This document shows, piece after piece, positions 1-10,061 of a stretch of 64,000 bases of DNA; position 1 is the stretch's first letter, and each line of letters starts with the position of its first letter. The notes beneath the pieces were generated by a model. That model saw only the letters and a list, made by a program, of their open reading frames with translations. It ran no database searches and had not been told where the DNA came from. Position numbers and translations under genes: made by a program. This stretch comes from Rhodospirillales bacterium. GTDB lineage: Bacteria; Pseudomonadota; Alphaproteobacteria; Dongiales; Dongiaceae. Location of the stretch: assembly GCA_009885795.1 (NCBI GenBank), contig VFKA01000063.1:1-64000 (forward strand), in the 5' to 3' direction.

Positions 1-124
1 GAATCGCGGCAAGGCGGCGTTGGACGCGTTCTTCGACCATATGGTGCGATTGTTTTCAGAGTCCGCGGGTAGGATCGATTGTATGGGCGCCACGTTGGCG
101 AGTCTATCGCGCCTCATGACCGCT

Positions 125-150
125 CCGGGTCGAACCGAGACACGACCCGG
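125..150 (-). terminator. Possible terminator hairpin after the small secreted protein gene
   Basis: An inverted repeat with 8-bp arms (CCGGGTCG / CGACCCGG) and a 10-nt loop lies just beyond the stop codon at 154. There is no clear T-run, so it could also be a stray palindrome. I see no gene in bases 1-153. Confidence 0.35.
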
Positions 151-153
151 TTC

Positions 154-528
154 TTACTGCCCTTCGAGGTCGCCGGGTACGAGGGTGCCGGAGCCGGCGA
201 GCGCGTCGTCATCGTCCAGGAACTGGACCGCGTCGCCTTTCAACACGATACGGAAACAGCCGAACGGCTCGCCATACTCAAGGCAGAGCCGGTCGTCGTC
301 GATCGTCCACTTGCCTTCATACCGGCCGTCCTGGCTGTCGCCGGCGATGGTGCCGTCGGGGTTGTAATGCTCGACGAAGGGCGTGCCCATCTCGCCGGAG
401 ATGGTATTGCCGATGACGAGCCGGACGATTTCCCCGCCGCTCAAGGGTTCGCCCTCTTGGGCTGCAACGGCGCCGCCAAGCCCGAGGATGAGCGTCATGA
501 CACCGGCCGAGGCGACGAGCCCGCGCAT
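154..528 (-). CDS. Small secreted protein of unknown function
   Basis: This 124-aa protein begins with a clear signal peptide (about residues 1-23, hydrophobic core followed by AVAAQ), so it is probably periplasmic. The mature part is acidic and reads like a small beta-rich domain: RYEGKW, a DDDRLCLEY stretch and a second cysteine in GCFRI, so two cysteines could pair. I do not recognise the family with certainty. It lies 26 bases downstream of leuC on the same strand, the place where leuD is often found, and is probably co-transcribed. A hairpin at 125-150 may end the transcript. Confidence 0.75.
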   Translation of the reverse strand: MRGLVASAGVMTLILGLGGAVAAQEGEPLSGGEIVRLVIGNTISGEMGTPFVEHYNPDGTIAGDSQDGRYEGKWTIDDDRLCLEYGEPFGCFRIVLKGDAVQFLDDDDALAGSGTLVPGDLEGQ

Positions 529-554
529 GGGATCATCCTAGCACGGATTTGGCT

Positions 555-1961
555 CTAGCCGAACTCCCGCACGTCGGCGATGCGCCCGGCGATTGCCGCG
601 GCCACCGCCATGGCCGGGCTCATGAGATGGGTGCGCCCGCCGCGGCCCTGGCGGCCCTCGAAGTTGCGATTGGAGGTCGAGGCGCAACGCTCGCCCGGCA
701 GCAGCTTGTCGGCGTTCATGGCGAGGCACATGGAGCAGCCGGGTTCGCGCCACTCGAAGCCCGCTTCGAGGAAGACGCGGTCGAGCCCCTCTTCCTCCGC
801 CTGATGCTTCACCAGGCCGGATCCCGGAACGACCATGGCCTGCACGTGTTCGGCAACCTTGCGGCCCTTGGCGATATGGGCGGCCGCGCGCAAATCCTCG
901 ATCCGCCCGTTGGTGCAGGAGCCGATGAAGACGCGGTCGATACGGATCGCATTCAACCTCGTGCCCGGCGCCAAGTCCATATAGGCGAGCGAGCGTTCCA
1001 TGGCGCGGCGCTTGTTCTCGTCCGGCGTGTCGGCGGGATCGGGCACCTTGCCGGTGATCGGCAGCACGTCCTCGGGGCTGGTGCCCCAGGTCACCTGCGG
1101 CGCGATGTCGGCCGCGCGCAAAACCACTTCGCGGTCGTAAGCCGCGCCGGGGTCGGAGGGAAGCGTGCGCCAATAGGCCACCGCCTGCTCGAAGGCGCCC
1201 GCCTTCGGAGCCAGCGGCCGGCCTTTGAGATAGGCGAAAGTCGTCTCGTCCGGCGCCACCAGGCCGGCGCGCGCGCCCGCCTCGATCGACATGTTGCACA
1301 CCGTCATCCGCCCGGCCATGTCGAGGGCGCGGATCGACTCGCCCGAATACTCGATGACATGACCGGTGCCGCCGGCGGTGCCGATCTTGCCGATGATGGC
1401 GAGGATGAGGTCCTTGGCGGTGATGCCCGCCGGCAGCGCGCCCTCGACCGCCACGCGCATGTTCTTGGCCGGCCGCATGATGAGCGTCTGCGTCGCCAGA
1501 ACGTGCTCGACTTCGGAGGTGCCGATGCCGAAGGCGAGCGCGCCGAAGGCGCCGTGGGTCGCGGTATGGCTGTCGCCGCACACGATGGTCATGCCGGGCT
1601 GGGTCATGCCCTGCTCGGGCCCGATGATGTGGACGATGCCCTGGCGCAGATCGTTCATCGAGAAATACTCGATGCCGAACTCGGCGCAGTTGCGCTCCAG
1701 CGTTTCCACCTGGATGCGCGATTCCTCGTCCTCGATGCCGCGCGCGCGGTCGGTCGTCGGCACGTTATGATCGGCGACGGCGAGCGCGGCACCCGGCCGG
1801 CGCACGCGCCGCCCCGCCATCCGCAGGCCCTCGAAGGCCTGCGGGCTCGTCACTTCGTGAACGAGATGGCGGTCGATATAGACGAGGCAGGTGCCATCGG
1901 CCTGGCGGTCGACCAGATGGGCCGCCCAGATCTTGTCGAAGAGGGTACGCGGCTCCGCCAT
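555..1961 (-). CDS. leuC: 3-isopropylmalate dehydratase large subunit LeuC
   Basis: LeuC isomerises 2-isopropylmalate to 3-isopropylmalate in cytoplasmic leucine synthesis, together with the small subunit LeuD, which is not in the window. The 468-aa length is usual for the family. Aconitase-type signatures are intact: CGDSHT (about 128-133), GSCTNGR with Cys349, and GCSMC with Cys409 and Cys412, which ligate the [4Fe-4S] cluster. The gene follows rplS by 10 bases and is the tail of the ribosomal/SRP operon, an order common in Alphaproteobacteria. Confidence 0.97.
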   Translation of the reverse strand: MAEPRTLFDKIWAAHLVDRQADGTCLVYIDRHLVHEVTSPQAFEGLRMAGRRVRRPGAALAVADHNVPTTDRARGIEDEESRIQVETLERNCAEFGIEYFSMNDLRQGIVHIIGPEQGMTQPGMTIVCGDSHTATHGAFGALAFGIGTSEVEHVLATQTLIMRPAKNMRVAVEGALPAGITAKDLILAIIGKIGTAGGTGHVIEYSGESIRALDMAGRMTVCNMSIEAGARAGLVAPDETTFAYLKGRPLAPKAGAFEQAVAYWRTLPSDPGAAYDREVVLRAADIAPQVTWGTSPEDVLPITGKVPDPADTPDENKRRAMERSLAYMDLAPGTRLNAIRIDRVFIGSCTNGRIEDLRAAAHIAKGRKVAEHVQAMVVPGSGLVKHQAEEEGLDRVFLEAGFEWREPGCSMCLAMNADKLLPGERCASTSNRNFEGRQGRGGRTHLMSPAMAVAAAIAGRIADVREFG

Positions 1962-1971
1962 GGCGGCGGGA

Positions 1972-2367
1972 TCAGCTTTCGGCGGGCGTTTCGGGCGCCG
2001 CGTCGCCGCCGATCATGCCGGCGCGCTCGGCGATGCGCGCCGACTTGCCGCGCCGGCCGCGCAGATAATAGAGCTTGGCGCGGCGCACGTCGCCGCGGCG
2101 CACCAAATCGATGGCGGCGATGCGCGGGCTATAGAGCGGGAAGACGCGCTCGACGCCCTCGCCATAGGAAATCTTGCGCACCGTGAACGAGGAATTGAGG
2201 CCGGCGTTCTTGCGCGCGATGCACAAGCCCTCGAAGGCCTGGATGCGCTCGCGCGTGCCCTCGACCACCTTCACGTCGACGCGCAGCGTATCGCCCGGCG
2301 CGAAGTCGGGGATCTTGGCCTTCAGCTTCGCGATCTGCGCTTCTTCCATTTTACGAATCGTGGTCAT
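1972..2367 (-). CDS. rplS: 50S ribosomal protein L19
   Basis: L19 sits at the 30S-50S interface of the ribosome. The family core is clear from [11 protein letters not shown] through [16 protein letters not shown], the [10 protein letters not shown] loop and the basic [15 protein letters not shown] stretch. The start is the ATG at 2367, which overlaps the trmD stop codon in an ATGA arrangement and so suggests translational coupling. The reading frame stays open upstream through trmD, but that extension is not L19-like. The product is 131 aa, with a short extra C-terminal tail ([11 protein letters not shown]). Confidence 0.97.
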   Translation of the reverse strand: MTTIRKMEEAQIAKLKAKIPDFAPGDTLRVDVKVVEGTRERIQAFEGLCIARKNAGLNSSFTVRKISYGEGVERVFPLYSPRIAAIDLVRRGDVRRAKLYYLRGRRGKSARIAERAGMIGGDAAPETPAES

Positions 2368-3080
2368 GGCTGCCCTTGTTCCTTCATGTAACGCGCCCAA
2401 AGATCGGGACGGCGGTTTCTCGTTGTCTCCCGCGCGGCCCCGAGGCGCCATTCGCGCACCCGCTCGTGGTGCCCCGACAGCAGTACCTCCGGTACGGCGC
2501 GGCCCTGCCATTCGGCCGGGCGCGTGTAGTGGGGGTATTCGAGCAGACCCCCTTCGAAACTCTCCTCCGCCAGGCCCTCCGGCGCGCCGACAACACCCGG
2601 CAGCAGCCTGACGATCGCGTCGAGCACGGCCAGCGCCGCCGGCTCGCCGCCCGACAGAACAAAGTCGCCGAGGCTCAACTCCTCGACCCGGCGCGCCTCC
2701 AGCACGCGTTCGTCCACCCCTTCATAGCGCCCGCACAGCAGGATGATTCCTGGGCCGGCCGAGTATCCACGCACCGCCGCCTGATCGACGAGGCGCCCGC
2801 GCGGACTGAGATAGATCATCGGCCGGGCGGGCGGCCCCGCGGCCAAGGCGGCGCCAAGCGCCGCATCGGCCACATCGGGGCGCATGACCATGCCATGACC
2901 GCCGCCGAACGGCGCATCGTCGACGGTGCGGTGTTTATCGCGCGCATGGTCGCGGATGTCCACTGTTTCCAGCGTCCACAGCCCCTCGGCCAGCGCCTTG
3001 CCGGCGAGCGAATGGCCGAGCGGGCCGGGGAACATCCCCGGAAACAAGGTGAGGACGGTGGCGGCCCAGGGAGTGCTCAT
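2364..3080 (-). CDS. trmD: tRNA (guanine-N1-)-methyltransferase TrmD
   Basis: TrmD methylates G37 of tRNAs that read CNN and other G36-containing codons, which prevents frameshifting. The SPOUT fold shows [10 protein letters not shown] at the N-terminus, the [13 protein letters not shown] loop, the knot region [15 protein letters not shown] and the [18 protein letters not shown] stretch. The ATG at 3080 gives 238 aa, matches the family start, and overlaps the end of rimM by 4 bases; the stop overlaps the rplS start. It sits in the conserved rpsP-rimM-trmD-rplS order. Confidence 0.97.
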   Translation of the reverse strand: MSTPWAATVLTLFPGMFPGPLGHSLAGKALAEGLWTLETVDIRDHARDKHRTVDDAPFGGGHGMVMRPDVADAALGAALAAGPPARPMIYLSPRGRLVDQAAVRGYSAGPGIILLCGRYEGVDERVLEARRVEELSLGDFVLSGGEPAALAVLDAIVRLLPGVVGAPEGLAEESFEGGLLEYPHYTRPAEWQGRAVPEVLLSGHHERVREWRLGAARETTRNRRPDLWARYMKEQGQP

Positions 3081-3598
3081 GAATCCGGACCGGCTTCGAT
3101 CTCGACGGGCGGCTCGACCACCAGGCGACCTTTCGCGATATCCACGACCGGGACGGCGGCCTTGGTGAACGGGATCAGCATGGAACTCCCATTCGGCGCC
3201 TCGATCTCCAAGACATCGCCGCCGCCGTAATTGTGCACGGCCGCGACCTTGCCGGCGATGCCGCCATCGGCGCGGCAGGCCGTCAGGCCGACGAGATCGC
3301 CGCAATAGAACTCGCCCCCTTCCGGCGCCGGCAGCGCCGCGCGATCGACATGGAGCCGCAGCCCTTTGAGCGCGGCGGCGGCGTCGCGATCGCCGACACC
3401 GGCGACGCGGGCGATGACGACGCCTTTGGCGCCGGCGGCGGGGCGCATGACCGTGAGGGCAACGGGGCGCCCGGCATCGTCCACCAGCGGCCCATAGGCG
3501 CCGAGCGCGAGCGGGTCGGCGGTATAGCTCTTGACGCGCAACAGGCCGCGCACGCCATGAACGCCGGCGACGATTCCGAGGAGAACGCGCGCCGGCAA
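3077..3598 (-). CDS. rimM: 16S rRNA processing protein RimM
   Basis: RimM binds S19 and helps the 30S head mature. The N-terminal domain reads [20 protein letters not shown]; the C-terminal PRC barrel contains [10 protein letters not shown] and the [18 protein letters not shown] stretch. I chose the TTG at 3598, which lies 2 bases after the rpsP stop and gives 173 aa, a normal length. The open frame continues upstream through rpsP, but that portion is not RimM-like. Tight packing suggests translational coupling. Confidence 0.93.
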   Translation of the reverse strand: MPARVLLGIVAGVHGVRGLLRVKSYTADPLALGAYGPLVDDAGRPVALTVMRPAAGAKGVVIARVAGVGDRDAAAALKGLRLHVDRAALPAPEGGEFYCGDLVGLTACRADGGIAGKVAAVHNYGGGDVLEIEAPNGSSMLIPFTKAAVPVVDIAKGRLVVEPPVEIEAGPDS

Positions 3599-3600
3599 GC

Positions 3601-3966
3601 TTATTGCGCCGGCGGTGTAACGGCGGCCGGGGCGGCGGCGGCGGGCTTGTCGGCTTCCTCGCCCTTCTTCTTGCGCTTCAGGTGTTGATGGGTCTGCTCG
3701 CGGCGCTTGGGCGCTTCGACCAGCCCGGCCTTCGCCAGAAACAGGGTCACGCGATCGGTCGGCTGCGCCCCCATTTTCAGCCAATGCTTGAGCCGCTCCA
3801 GGTCGAGCAACACGCGCTTCTCGTCGCCCGACGGCAGCATGGGATTATAAGCCCCCACCTTCTCGATGAAGCCGCCGTCGCGGGGCTTCCGGGCATCGGC
3901 GATGACGATGTGAAAATACGGGCGTTTCTTGGCGCCGGCCCGCGCCAGGCGAATTTTCAAGGACAT
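3601..3966 (-). CDS. rpsP: 30S ribosomal protein S16
   Basis: S16 is a primary assembly protein of the small subunit. The signature [18 protein letters not shown] opens the protein at the ATG at 3966, and the [21 protein letters not shown] and [12 protein letters not shown] segments follow. At 121 aa it is longer than the roughly 80-90-aa minimum because of a Lys-rich then Ala/Pro-rich C-terminal tail ([12 protein letters not shown] and onward), a common alphaproteobacterial feature. It precedes rimM with only a 2-base gap. Confidence 0.97.
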   Translation of the reverse strand: MSLKIRLARAGAKKRPYFHIVIADARKPRDGGFIEKVGAYNPMLPSGDEKRVLLDLERLKHWLKMGAQPTDRVTLFLAKAGLVEAPKRREQTHQHLKRKKKGEEADKPAAAAPAAVTPPAQ

Positions 3967-4000
3967 GCCTTGGGGTCTCCTTCCAGGGGTAAGGGAAAAG

Positions 4001-4380
4001 TCATTCCGGTTGGTGGCAGACGGCCTCGACGAAGTGGCCGGCCGGGTCGATGACGAACGCGCCGAAATAATGGGCATGGTATTGCGGCCGCAAGCCGGGC
4101 TTGCCGTTGTCGCGCCCGCCCGCCTTCAAGGCCGCGCGGTGGAATGCCCGGACCGCAGCCCGGTTCGGGGCGGCGAAGGCGACATGGGTTCCGGGGCACG
4201 CATTGGCCCAGCGCCCGCCATCGGGGACACCCAGCCAGAATTGCGCCTGCTCCGGGCTCGGGCCGTAGCCGCAGCCGCCGGGAACATCCATCACCCGCTT
4301 CAGCCCGAGCGGCTTCAAGGCCGCGTCGTAGAAATCGCGTAAAGCGCCGAGGTCGTTCACGCCCAAGGAAACATGGTCGA

Positions 4381-4384
<4 letters not shown>
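4001..4384 (-). CDS. VOC (glyoxalase/bleomycin-resistance fold) family protein
   Basis: This 127-aa protein has the vicinal-oxygen-chelate fold: [12 protein letters not shown] at the start, an [18 protein letters not shown] helix and the C-terminal [23 protein letters not shown] stretch. His4 and the late Glu are candidate metal ligands. The ATG at 4384 overlaps the ffh stop (ATGA), so it is coupled to ffh and sits between ffh and rpsP. The substrate cannot be told from the sequence. Insertion of a small VOC gene into this essential operon is unusual. Confidence 0.9.
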
Positions 4385-5754
<1,370 letters not shown>

Positions 5755-5861
5755 GGGCGGGCCTCATGCTCCAAGCACATGCGCGCCCGTGCGCGACACT
5801 CGCGGACGGGCGGGGCCCCTCGGGGCCACGGGTTTAACGATCCGGGGTTAGACTGGGTGGG

Positions 5862-5891
5862 AAACTAGGCTAGGGGGCCGGCCTTGGTCAA
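5862..5891 (-). promoter_or_regulatory. Possible sigma-70 promoter for ffh
   Basis: Reading the minus strand, TTGACC (5891-5886) is separated by 18 bases from TAGTTT (5867-5862), about 110 bases before the ffh ATG. The -35 box is good and the -10 box weak. The location in front of a long operon is the main support. Confidence 0.4.
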
Positions 5892-5911
5892 GGTCAAGGC
5901 TGGTCCCGGCA

Positions 5912-6033
5912 ACCGCCCAGCGGATAAGGACAAAACCGAGCGATGCACCCCATGTCCAGCGGGAGCACCGCCCAGCGGAAAATATGGAAAACGAGCGATC
6001 GACCCCATGCAAAGCGGGAAACCCCGCTGGGCG
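5912..6033. repeat. Two tandem 55-bp repeat units plus an inverted terminal segment
   Basis: Positions 5912-5966 and 5967-6021 are imperfect copies of a 55-bp unit; both begin accGCCCAGCGG and share CGAGCGAT and CCCCATG. The segment at 6024-6033 (CCGCTGGGCG) is the exact inverse of CGCCCAGCGG at the start of each unit, so either unit can form a stem. The 5755-6318 gap has no credible gene. Besides this repeat it holds a heptad repeat at 6045-6081 and a small hairpin (GGCGGG/CCCGCC) near 6133-6151. Confidence 0.7.
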
Positions 6034-6044
6034 ATGGGTCGGTT

Positions 6045-6081
6045 GGCTGTCGGCCTTCAGCTGTCAGCTGTCAGCCGTCGG
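6045..6081. repeat. Degenerate heptad repeat (AGCTGTC units)
   Basis: Successive 7-base units related to AGCTGTC run through this stretch. The same heptad occurs in longer form at 14174-14213, so it is a dispersed family in this genome. Confidence 0.6.
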
Positions 6082-6318
6082 TCGGGATAGGTTACCCCAG
6101 GGCAAAAATCGGAGGTTCAATTCGGGAAGGGTGGCGGGAATATCCCCCGCCCCAATTTGGAGGAACAATTCCATCGCGCGCCGGGACGGCGTCGCGGGCG
6201 CAAACAGCATCTTCACGATGTCAAAGAACTTCGTGGAACATTACCGGAACAAGATCAAGAATGTCAAGCGATTTTTCGAGGCCGGCCGGGGCCGGCGGCG
6301 GCGCGCGGGCAATCGGGG

Positions 6319-6810
6319 TCAGTTCAGCGCGACGATGGCGCCGTTCAGCAACGCCGCGAACCCGACCCAGGCGAGGTAGGGCACGAGCATCCAGCCCGCC
6401 GGCCCGTCCACGGCAAAGAACCGCCGGACGGCGACCGCGAGCGAAATCAGGAGCGCCACGATCACCGCGAGGGCCAGGCGCGGACTTTCCAGGCCGAAGA
6501 AGACCGGCGTCCAAACGCCGTTGAAGGCGAGTTGAACGGCGAACCAGATCAGCGCCTGGCGGCGGGAAGCGGCCGCGGGCCGAAGCCAAACCCGCCACGC
6601 CGCCACCGCCATCAACACATAGAGAATTGTCCAGGCCGGGCCGAAGACCCATGGCGGCGGATTGAACCATGGCTTGGCCAGGGTCGCGTACCAACCCGGA
6701 ATCTTGTCCAGCGTGAAGACCGACCCCAGGGCCGAGACGGCGAAAACGAAGGCCAGGAACAGGCCAAGCGCGAGCCAATGCCGCCAGGTCAGAGTCGGCC
6801 GCGCGGTCAT
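6319..6810 (-). CDS. tspO: TspO/MBR family tryptophan-rich sensory protein
   Basis: TspO proteins are five-helix inner- or outer-membrane proteins that bind porphyrins and related ligands. This one has five hydrophobic segments and the family's Trp/Pro-rich signature: PGWYATLAKPWFNPPPWVFGPAW, LYVLMAVAAWRVWL and LAFNGVWTPVFFGL. I chose the ATG at 6810 (MTARPTLTW); an ATG four codons upstream (6822) is also possible. The product is 163 aa. The neighbours are unrelated, so it is probably its own transcript, and nothing in the context suggests a porphyrin pathway role. Confidence 0.93.
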   Translation of the reverse strand: MTARPTLTWRHWLALGLFLAFVFAVSALGSVFTLDKIPGWYATLAKPWFNPPPWVFGPAWTILYVLMAVAAWRVWLRPAAASRRQALIWFAVQLAFNGVWTPVFFGLESPRLALAVIVALLISLAVAVRRFFAVDGPAGWMLVPYLAWVGFAALLNGAIVALN

Positions 6811-6872
6811 GAGCGTCACCAAGCCTTGTTGCGCCGGGGCGACATTACCGCCGCGCGACCCGGGCGGAGCAA

Positions 6873-7382
6873 TCAGATTTTTCGGCTGTCATAGGCCCAA
6901 TGCAGGAGAGCCTGGCGCTGGCGCGGGCGGCAAGACCAATCGCAAGACTCGCAATGCCGGTGGAGTTGCCGGACGTGACGGCGCATCGCTTTCCAGCGCC
7001 CGATCTGGCGCCGGTCCTCCGCCGGCATCCGGCGGCCCCTGTAGTAACGGCAATACCACTGGAACCAGCCGCGCGGATCGTCGGGATGAATCCATCCCTT
7101 CGCGCGCCAGACCGAGAGCGGCTGGCTGGCGTCGACACCGAAACAGTTGAGGGACGGATCGCGGCGCCGGGGCGAAAGCCTGGCGCCCCGAAACCAGCTT
7201 TCGGGAAACTCGCCGGCCGAGTCGGTCATGTACTTGCCGCCGAAGACTCCGAGCCGCAGCATCTCCCTTGGCGTGAGGTCCGGCGTGAAGTCGGGGTCGA
7301 AGTTGCGGCCCGCGGGCTCGGTCAGCGCGTACCGGTACCCGCGCTGCATCCTGTCGTTCACGACGATCGTTCGCCGGGTCAC
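6873..7382 (-). CDS. Conserved protein of unknown function, coupled to a DUF488 gene
   Basis: The 169-aa protein is soluble, rich in Arg, Trp and Tyr, and contains striking conserved-looking blocks: RTIVVNDRMQRGYRYALTEP, GRNFDPDFTPDLTP, FGVDASQPLSVWRAKGWIHP, PRGWFQWYCRYYRGRRMP, and a C-terminus with RPRQRQALLHWAYDSRKI. I recall this as a widespread uncharacterised family but cannot name a function. Four Cys near the end (CESCDWSC) could bind metal. It starts at a GTG (7382) overlapping the stop of the upstream DUF488 gene (GTGA). A decayed copy of its first third is at about 8890-9052. Confidence 0.85.
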   Translation of the reverse strand: MTRRTIVVNDRMQRGYRYALTEPAGRNFDPDFTPDLTPREMLRLGVFGGKYMTDSAGEFPESWFRGARLSPRRRDPSLNCFGVDASQPLSVWRAKGWIHPDDPRGWFQWYCRYYRGRRMPAEDRRQIGRWKAMRRHVRQLHRHCESCDWSCRPRQRQALLHWAYDSRKI

Positions 7383-7732
7383 CGGGGGCCCTTCGATAGG
7401 GGCGCGCCGAGATAGTCGCGCAGGACCAAGGCGCTGTTCATCGCCGGGTCGCGCGCGGCATAGACGAAGGTGACGCGCCGGCCGGCACAGAGCGCCCTTA
7501 CCCGAGCGATGCCGGCGGCGTTCGCCGCGAGTTCGGCGCGGTATCGTTCCTGGAATTCCGGCCAGCGCGGCGGTTCATGCCCGAACCAACGCCGGAGCGC
7601 GGGGCTCGGCAATATTTCCTTGCACCAATGATCGATCCGCGCGCGTTCGCGGGCGAGGCCGCGCGGCCATAACCGCTCGACCAGGATGCGCAATCCGTCG
7701 GACGCCGCCGGCGGTTCGTAGGCGCGTTTCAG
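7379..7732 (-). CDS. DUF488 (YeaO-like) family protein; start uncertain
   Basis: Core motifs of the DUF488/YeaO family are intact: LKRAYEPP, DGLRILVERLWPRGL, WCKEILPSPALRRWFGHEP and VTFVYAARD. The function is unknown. The family normally begins right at the LKR block, but here no ATG or GTG lies there in frame. An AGGAG (7740-7744) is followed 7 bases later by CTG (7732), my chosen start, while an ATG immediately after the AGGAG is in another frame; removing one T would give ATG CGG CTG AAA. Longer in-frame starts exist at 7789 (GTG) and 7828 (ATG) but lack a ribosome binding site. It overlaps the following 169-aa gene. Confidence 0.8.
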   Translation of the reverse strand: MKRAYEPPAASDGLRILVERLWPRGLARERARIDHWCKEILPSPALRRWFGHEPPRWPEFQERYRAELAANAAGIARVRALCAGRRVTFVYAARDPAMNSALVLRDYLGAPLSKGPR

Positions 7733-7939
7733 ACCGCATCTCCTGGACGCCGCAAGACTTTGACGGGCGATGATCTCGCTGTTTCTCACAAAGGGCGGGC
7801 CGAAGCCCTCGCCGAGGCTGCCATCCATATGCTGGATCTTATATTACTTTGCGGGGCTCAGACCAGTCCGGCCACGGGCGCACAACAGATACAATGATCG
7901 TTCTCGAAGATCGGACCTGGGTTATCGCGGTGATTATGG

Positions 7940-8626
7940 TCAGCCGGCGAGGGAATCGAGAATGCCGGCGAGTTCCTGCGGTTTCGCGGCGAATACCGAG
8001 TGCTCCGAGGCAATCTCGATCGGGGCCACGCCAAGCGAGGCAGCGAAAGCACGTTGACGTTCAGGCGGAATGATCTGGTCTTCGGTACAGAGGATATAGG
8101 AGCGGGCGACGTCAGGTATGCCGGCGCCAGGCCAAGGCTGGTTCAAGGCCCGCATGCCCTGTTTTCGCTGGGTCGCTCGCAAGAAGGCCAGATAGGCTTC
8201 GCGCTGTTCCGGAGGCGCCAGCGAAGCGAGCAAGTCGCAATCGAAGGATCGCGTACCATCATAATTGTCGATGGATACCGACATGATCGCCGCCTGTGTC
8301 GCGGGACCCACGACCTCGAAGATCGATTGCCCTGGCATTGGCACGACAGCGGCGGCGAAGACGAGGCGGTCCACTGCAATCCGAGAGGCAACCAGGGGAA
8401 TCGTAGCGCCACCAGCCGAATGAGCGACGAGGATGCGGGGGCCTGAAGCACCCTCCATCTCCCGACCGACGGTGTTGGCGTAGTCGTCCAAGGTGGCATC
8501 AGGCCTCTCGCAGGGCAGGTCAACGTTTACGACCCGGTGCCCTTTGGATTCGAGATAGGGCGCCGTCGGAGCGAGTTCCGCCGGCGATCCGAATGCGCCA
8601 TGGACAAAAACGAACGTGGTAGACAT
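7940..8626 (-). CDS. Alpha/beta hydrolase (esterase-like)
   Basis: The 228-aa protein starts MSTTFVFVHGAFGSPAEL, with the oxyanion-hole HGAF motif, and has the nucleophile elbow VAHSAGG at about residues 77-83 and a late His in ASEHSVFAAKP, with Asp in TEDQIIPPE. This is the usual Ser-Asp-His triad of small hydrolases similar to the salicylate esterase/EstC group. The ATG at 8626 matches the family start. The same frame stays open to 9409, but that upstream part covers a decayed gene pair and is not a real extension. The substrate is unknown. G+C is lower than in the neighbouring operons. Confidence 0.88.
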   Translation of the reverse strand: MSTTFVFVHGAFGSPAELAPTAPYLESKGHRVVNVDLPCERPDATLDDYANTVGREMEGASGPRILVAHSAGGATIPLVASRIAVDRLVFAAAVVPMPGQSIFEVVGPATQAAIMSVSIDNYDGTRSFDCDLLASLAPPEQREAYLAFLRATQRKQGMRALNQPWPGAGIPDVARSYILCTEDQIIPPERQRAFAASLGVAPIEIASEHSVFAAKPQELAGILDSLAG

Positions 8627-8889
8627 GTCTGCTCTTATGAAGGGGGTGGTCCGAGCCCCTTTTACGATCCAGTATTTTGTACCGACATTCCCCAAACGAA
8701 CTCTGGAGCGGGTGAAGGATAGCAAGCGACGGGCTGCCGCGGAAGTCGGAGGCCGGGCTCCGCGTACTCCCGGCGTTCCGGCTGTCCGGAACAGCTCTCG
8801 ATGGACGGATTTGGGCCATTTTCCCTCGCATCCAAGCATACTCCTCCCGTCCTCATGACGCGGCCCGCGTCGCAGTCCTACGCTGGGGC

Positions 8890-9230
8890 CGGTCTTGGTC
8901 GCGGTCCGTCGATCAGCCGCGGCATATCCTTGGGCGTGAGGTCCGGCGTGAAGTCGGGATCGAAGTTGCGGCCCGGGGGTTCGGTCAGCGCGTACCGGTA
9001 GCCGCGCTGCATCCTGTCGATCACGACGATCGTTCGCCGGATCGCGCGCGGCATAGACGAAGGTGGCGCGCCGGCCGGCGCACAACGCAGCCACCCGAGC
9101 GATACCGGCGGCGTTTGCCGCGAGCTTCCGCCCGGTATCGTTCCTGGAATTCGGGCCAGCGCGAAGGTTCGTGGCCGAACCAGCGGCGTAGTTCGGGGCT
9201 CGGCGATGTCTCGGTTCGACCCGTTGCAGA
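8890..9230 (-). pseudogene. Decayed, fused copy of the DUF488 / 169-aa gene pair
   Basis: Bases 8920-9225 closely match 7261-7620 in the same orientation. On the minus strand one frame still reads RTIVVIDRMQRGYRYALTEP and GRNFDPDFTPDLTP, the beginning of the 169-aa gene, then diverges into GPRPRPAPA. Upstream of that is DUF488-derived sequence (AANAAGIARV-ALCAGRR-TFVYAARDP in another frame) with frameshifts. The stretch between them is missing: 70 bases that in the intact copy lie between two 10-bp direct repeats, TCGCCGGGTC at 7371-7380 and 7441-7450. Only one altered repeat (9033-9042) remains here. The rest of the 8627-9290 gap holds no gene. Confidence 0.85.
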
Positions 9231-9290
9231 CTCTTAAGCCTCGTCGCCGGGTCGGCTGGCGCGAGTTCCGGGAGCGGGCCCGAGTGCCCT

Positions 9291-9809
9291 TCACACCGGC
9301 TCGCGAAAGGGCATGTCCCCCAGATAGTTCTTCTTGCCGACCCCGACGCCGTTGTGACGCAGGATCGCGTATGCCGTTGTGACGTGAAAATAGAAGTTCG
9401 GGATGACATGCTGGATCAGGAACTCCTGACCCGAGAGTGTCTTTTCCTTCCAGCGAGGCTGGGAAATCCGCCGCTCGGCAGCGGTTGCAAAGTCCTCGGG
9501 CGAGAAACCGCGCAAATACGAGATAACGCTTTCGATGCGTGCCTTGACCTCGCTCAAGGTCTGCTCGGTATCGGCATGCACCGGGGCGTCTTTTTCGGTA
9601 TTGGCCAGCCGGGCGGCGCCAAGCTTTGCCGTGTCGCAGGCGACCTGCACCTGACGCATCAGGCTGAACTGGTCAGGCACCAGACGCGATTGCAGAAGAA
9701 CGCCGACATCGAACTGCTTCTCGCCCGCGTATTTTGCGGCCTCATCCAAGATGGCCAGCAGATTTCCGAGCATTTTGGTGAACTGGGAAACAACTAATTC
9801 GTAGAACAT
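9291..9809 (-). CDS. DUF1993 family protein
   Basis: The 172-aa protein reads MFYELVVSQFTKMLGNLLAILDEAAKYA and continues with VLLQSRLVPDQFSLMRQVQ, ESVISYLRGF and a C-terminal PNFYFHVTTAYAILRHNGVGVGKKNYLG, which is the DUF1993 (DinB-related four-helix) family. Its function is unknown. I chose the ATG at 9809 because the family begins at MFYEL; the open frame goes 22 codons further with unrelated residues. It stands alone, divergent from the solute-binding protein gene. Confidence 0.9.
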   Translation of the reverse strand: MFYELVVSQFTKMLGNLLAILDEAAKYAGEKQFDVGVLLQSRLVPDQFSLMRQVQVACDTAKLGAARLANTEKDAPVHADTEQTLSEVKARIESVISYLRGFSPEDFATAAERRISQPRWKEKTLSGQEFLIQHVIPNFYFHVTTAYAILRHNGVGVGKKNYLGDMPFREPV

Positions 9810-10061
9810 ATGGACCTCTGGTTGTGAGTGGTCTGGGCGTTCGATCCTGGACTCGGCCTCGAATGCCGCAAGCATGATCCAGGGCTTCGAATATCCTTAC
9901 CCGACATTCCCCGGATGAACCACGATTTCCGGCAATACGACAACCATCAGGGCCGCCCCAGTGGACATCCAGCGCCCGACTCGCCATAAATCCCGGGAAA
10001 GCCGGTCGGTCGAGCAAACGGCCGGTCCGGTGCCAAGAAATCCAAGGATAGGGTGACCGCA

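Noticed and set aside
549-2186. Long plus-strand reading frame opposite leuC
   Set aside because: It mirrors leuC and rplS codons on the other strand; residues are Arg/Ala/Gly-rich and match no family, as expected for a high-GC antisense frame.
5755-6318. SRP RNA gene near ffh
   Set aside because: None of the conserved SRP RNA tetraloop or GGAAG motifs is visible; only repeats are seen.
8627-9409. N-terminal extension of the alpha/beta hydrolase frame
   Set aside because: The segment is a fusion of pseudogene remnants; the hydrolase fold begins at the ATG at 8626.
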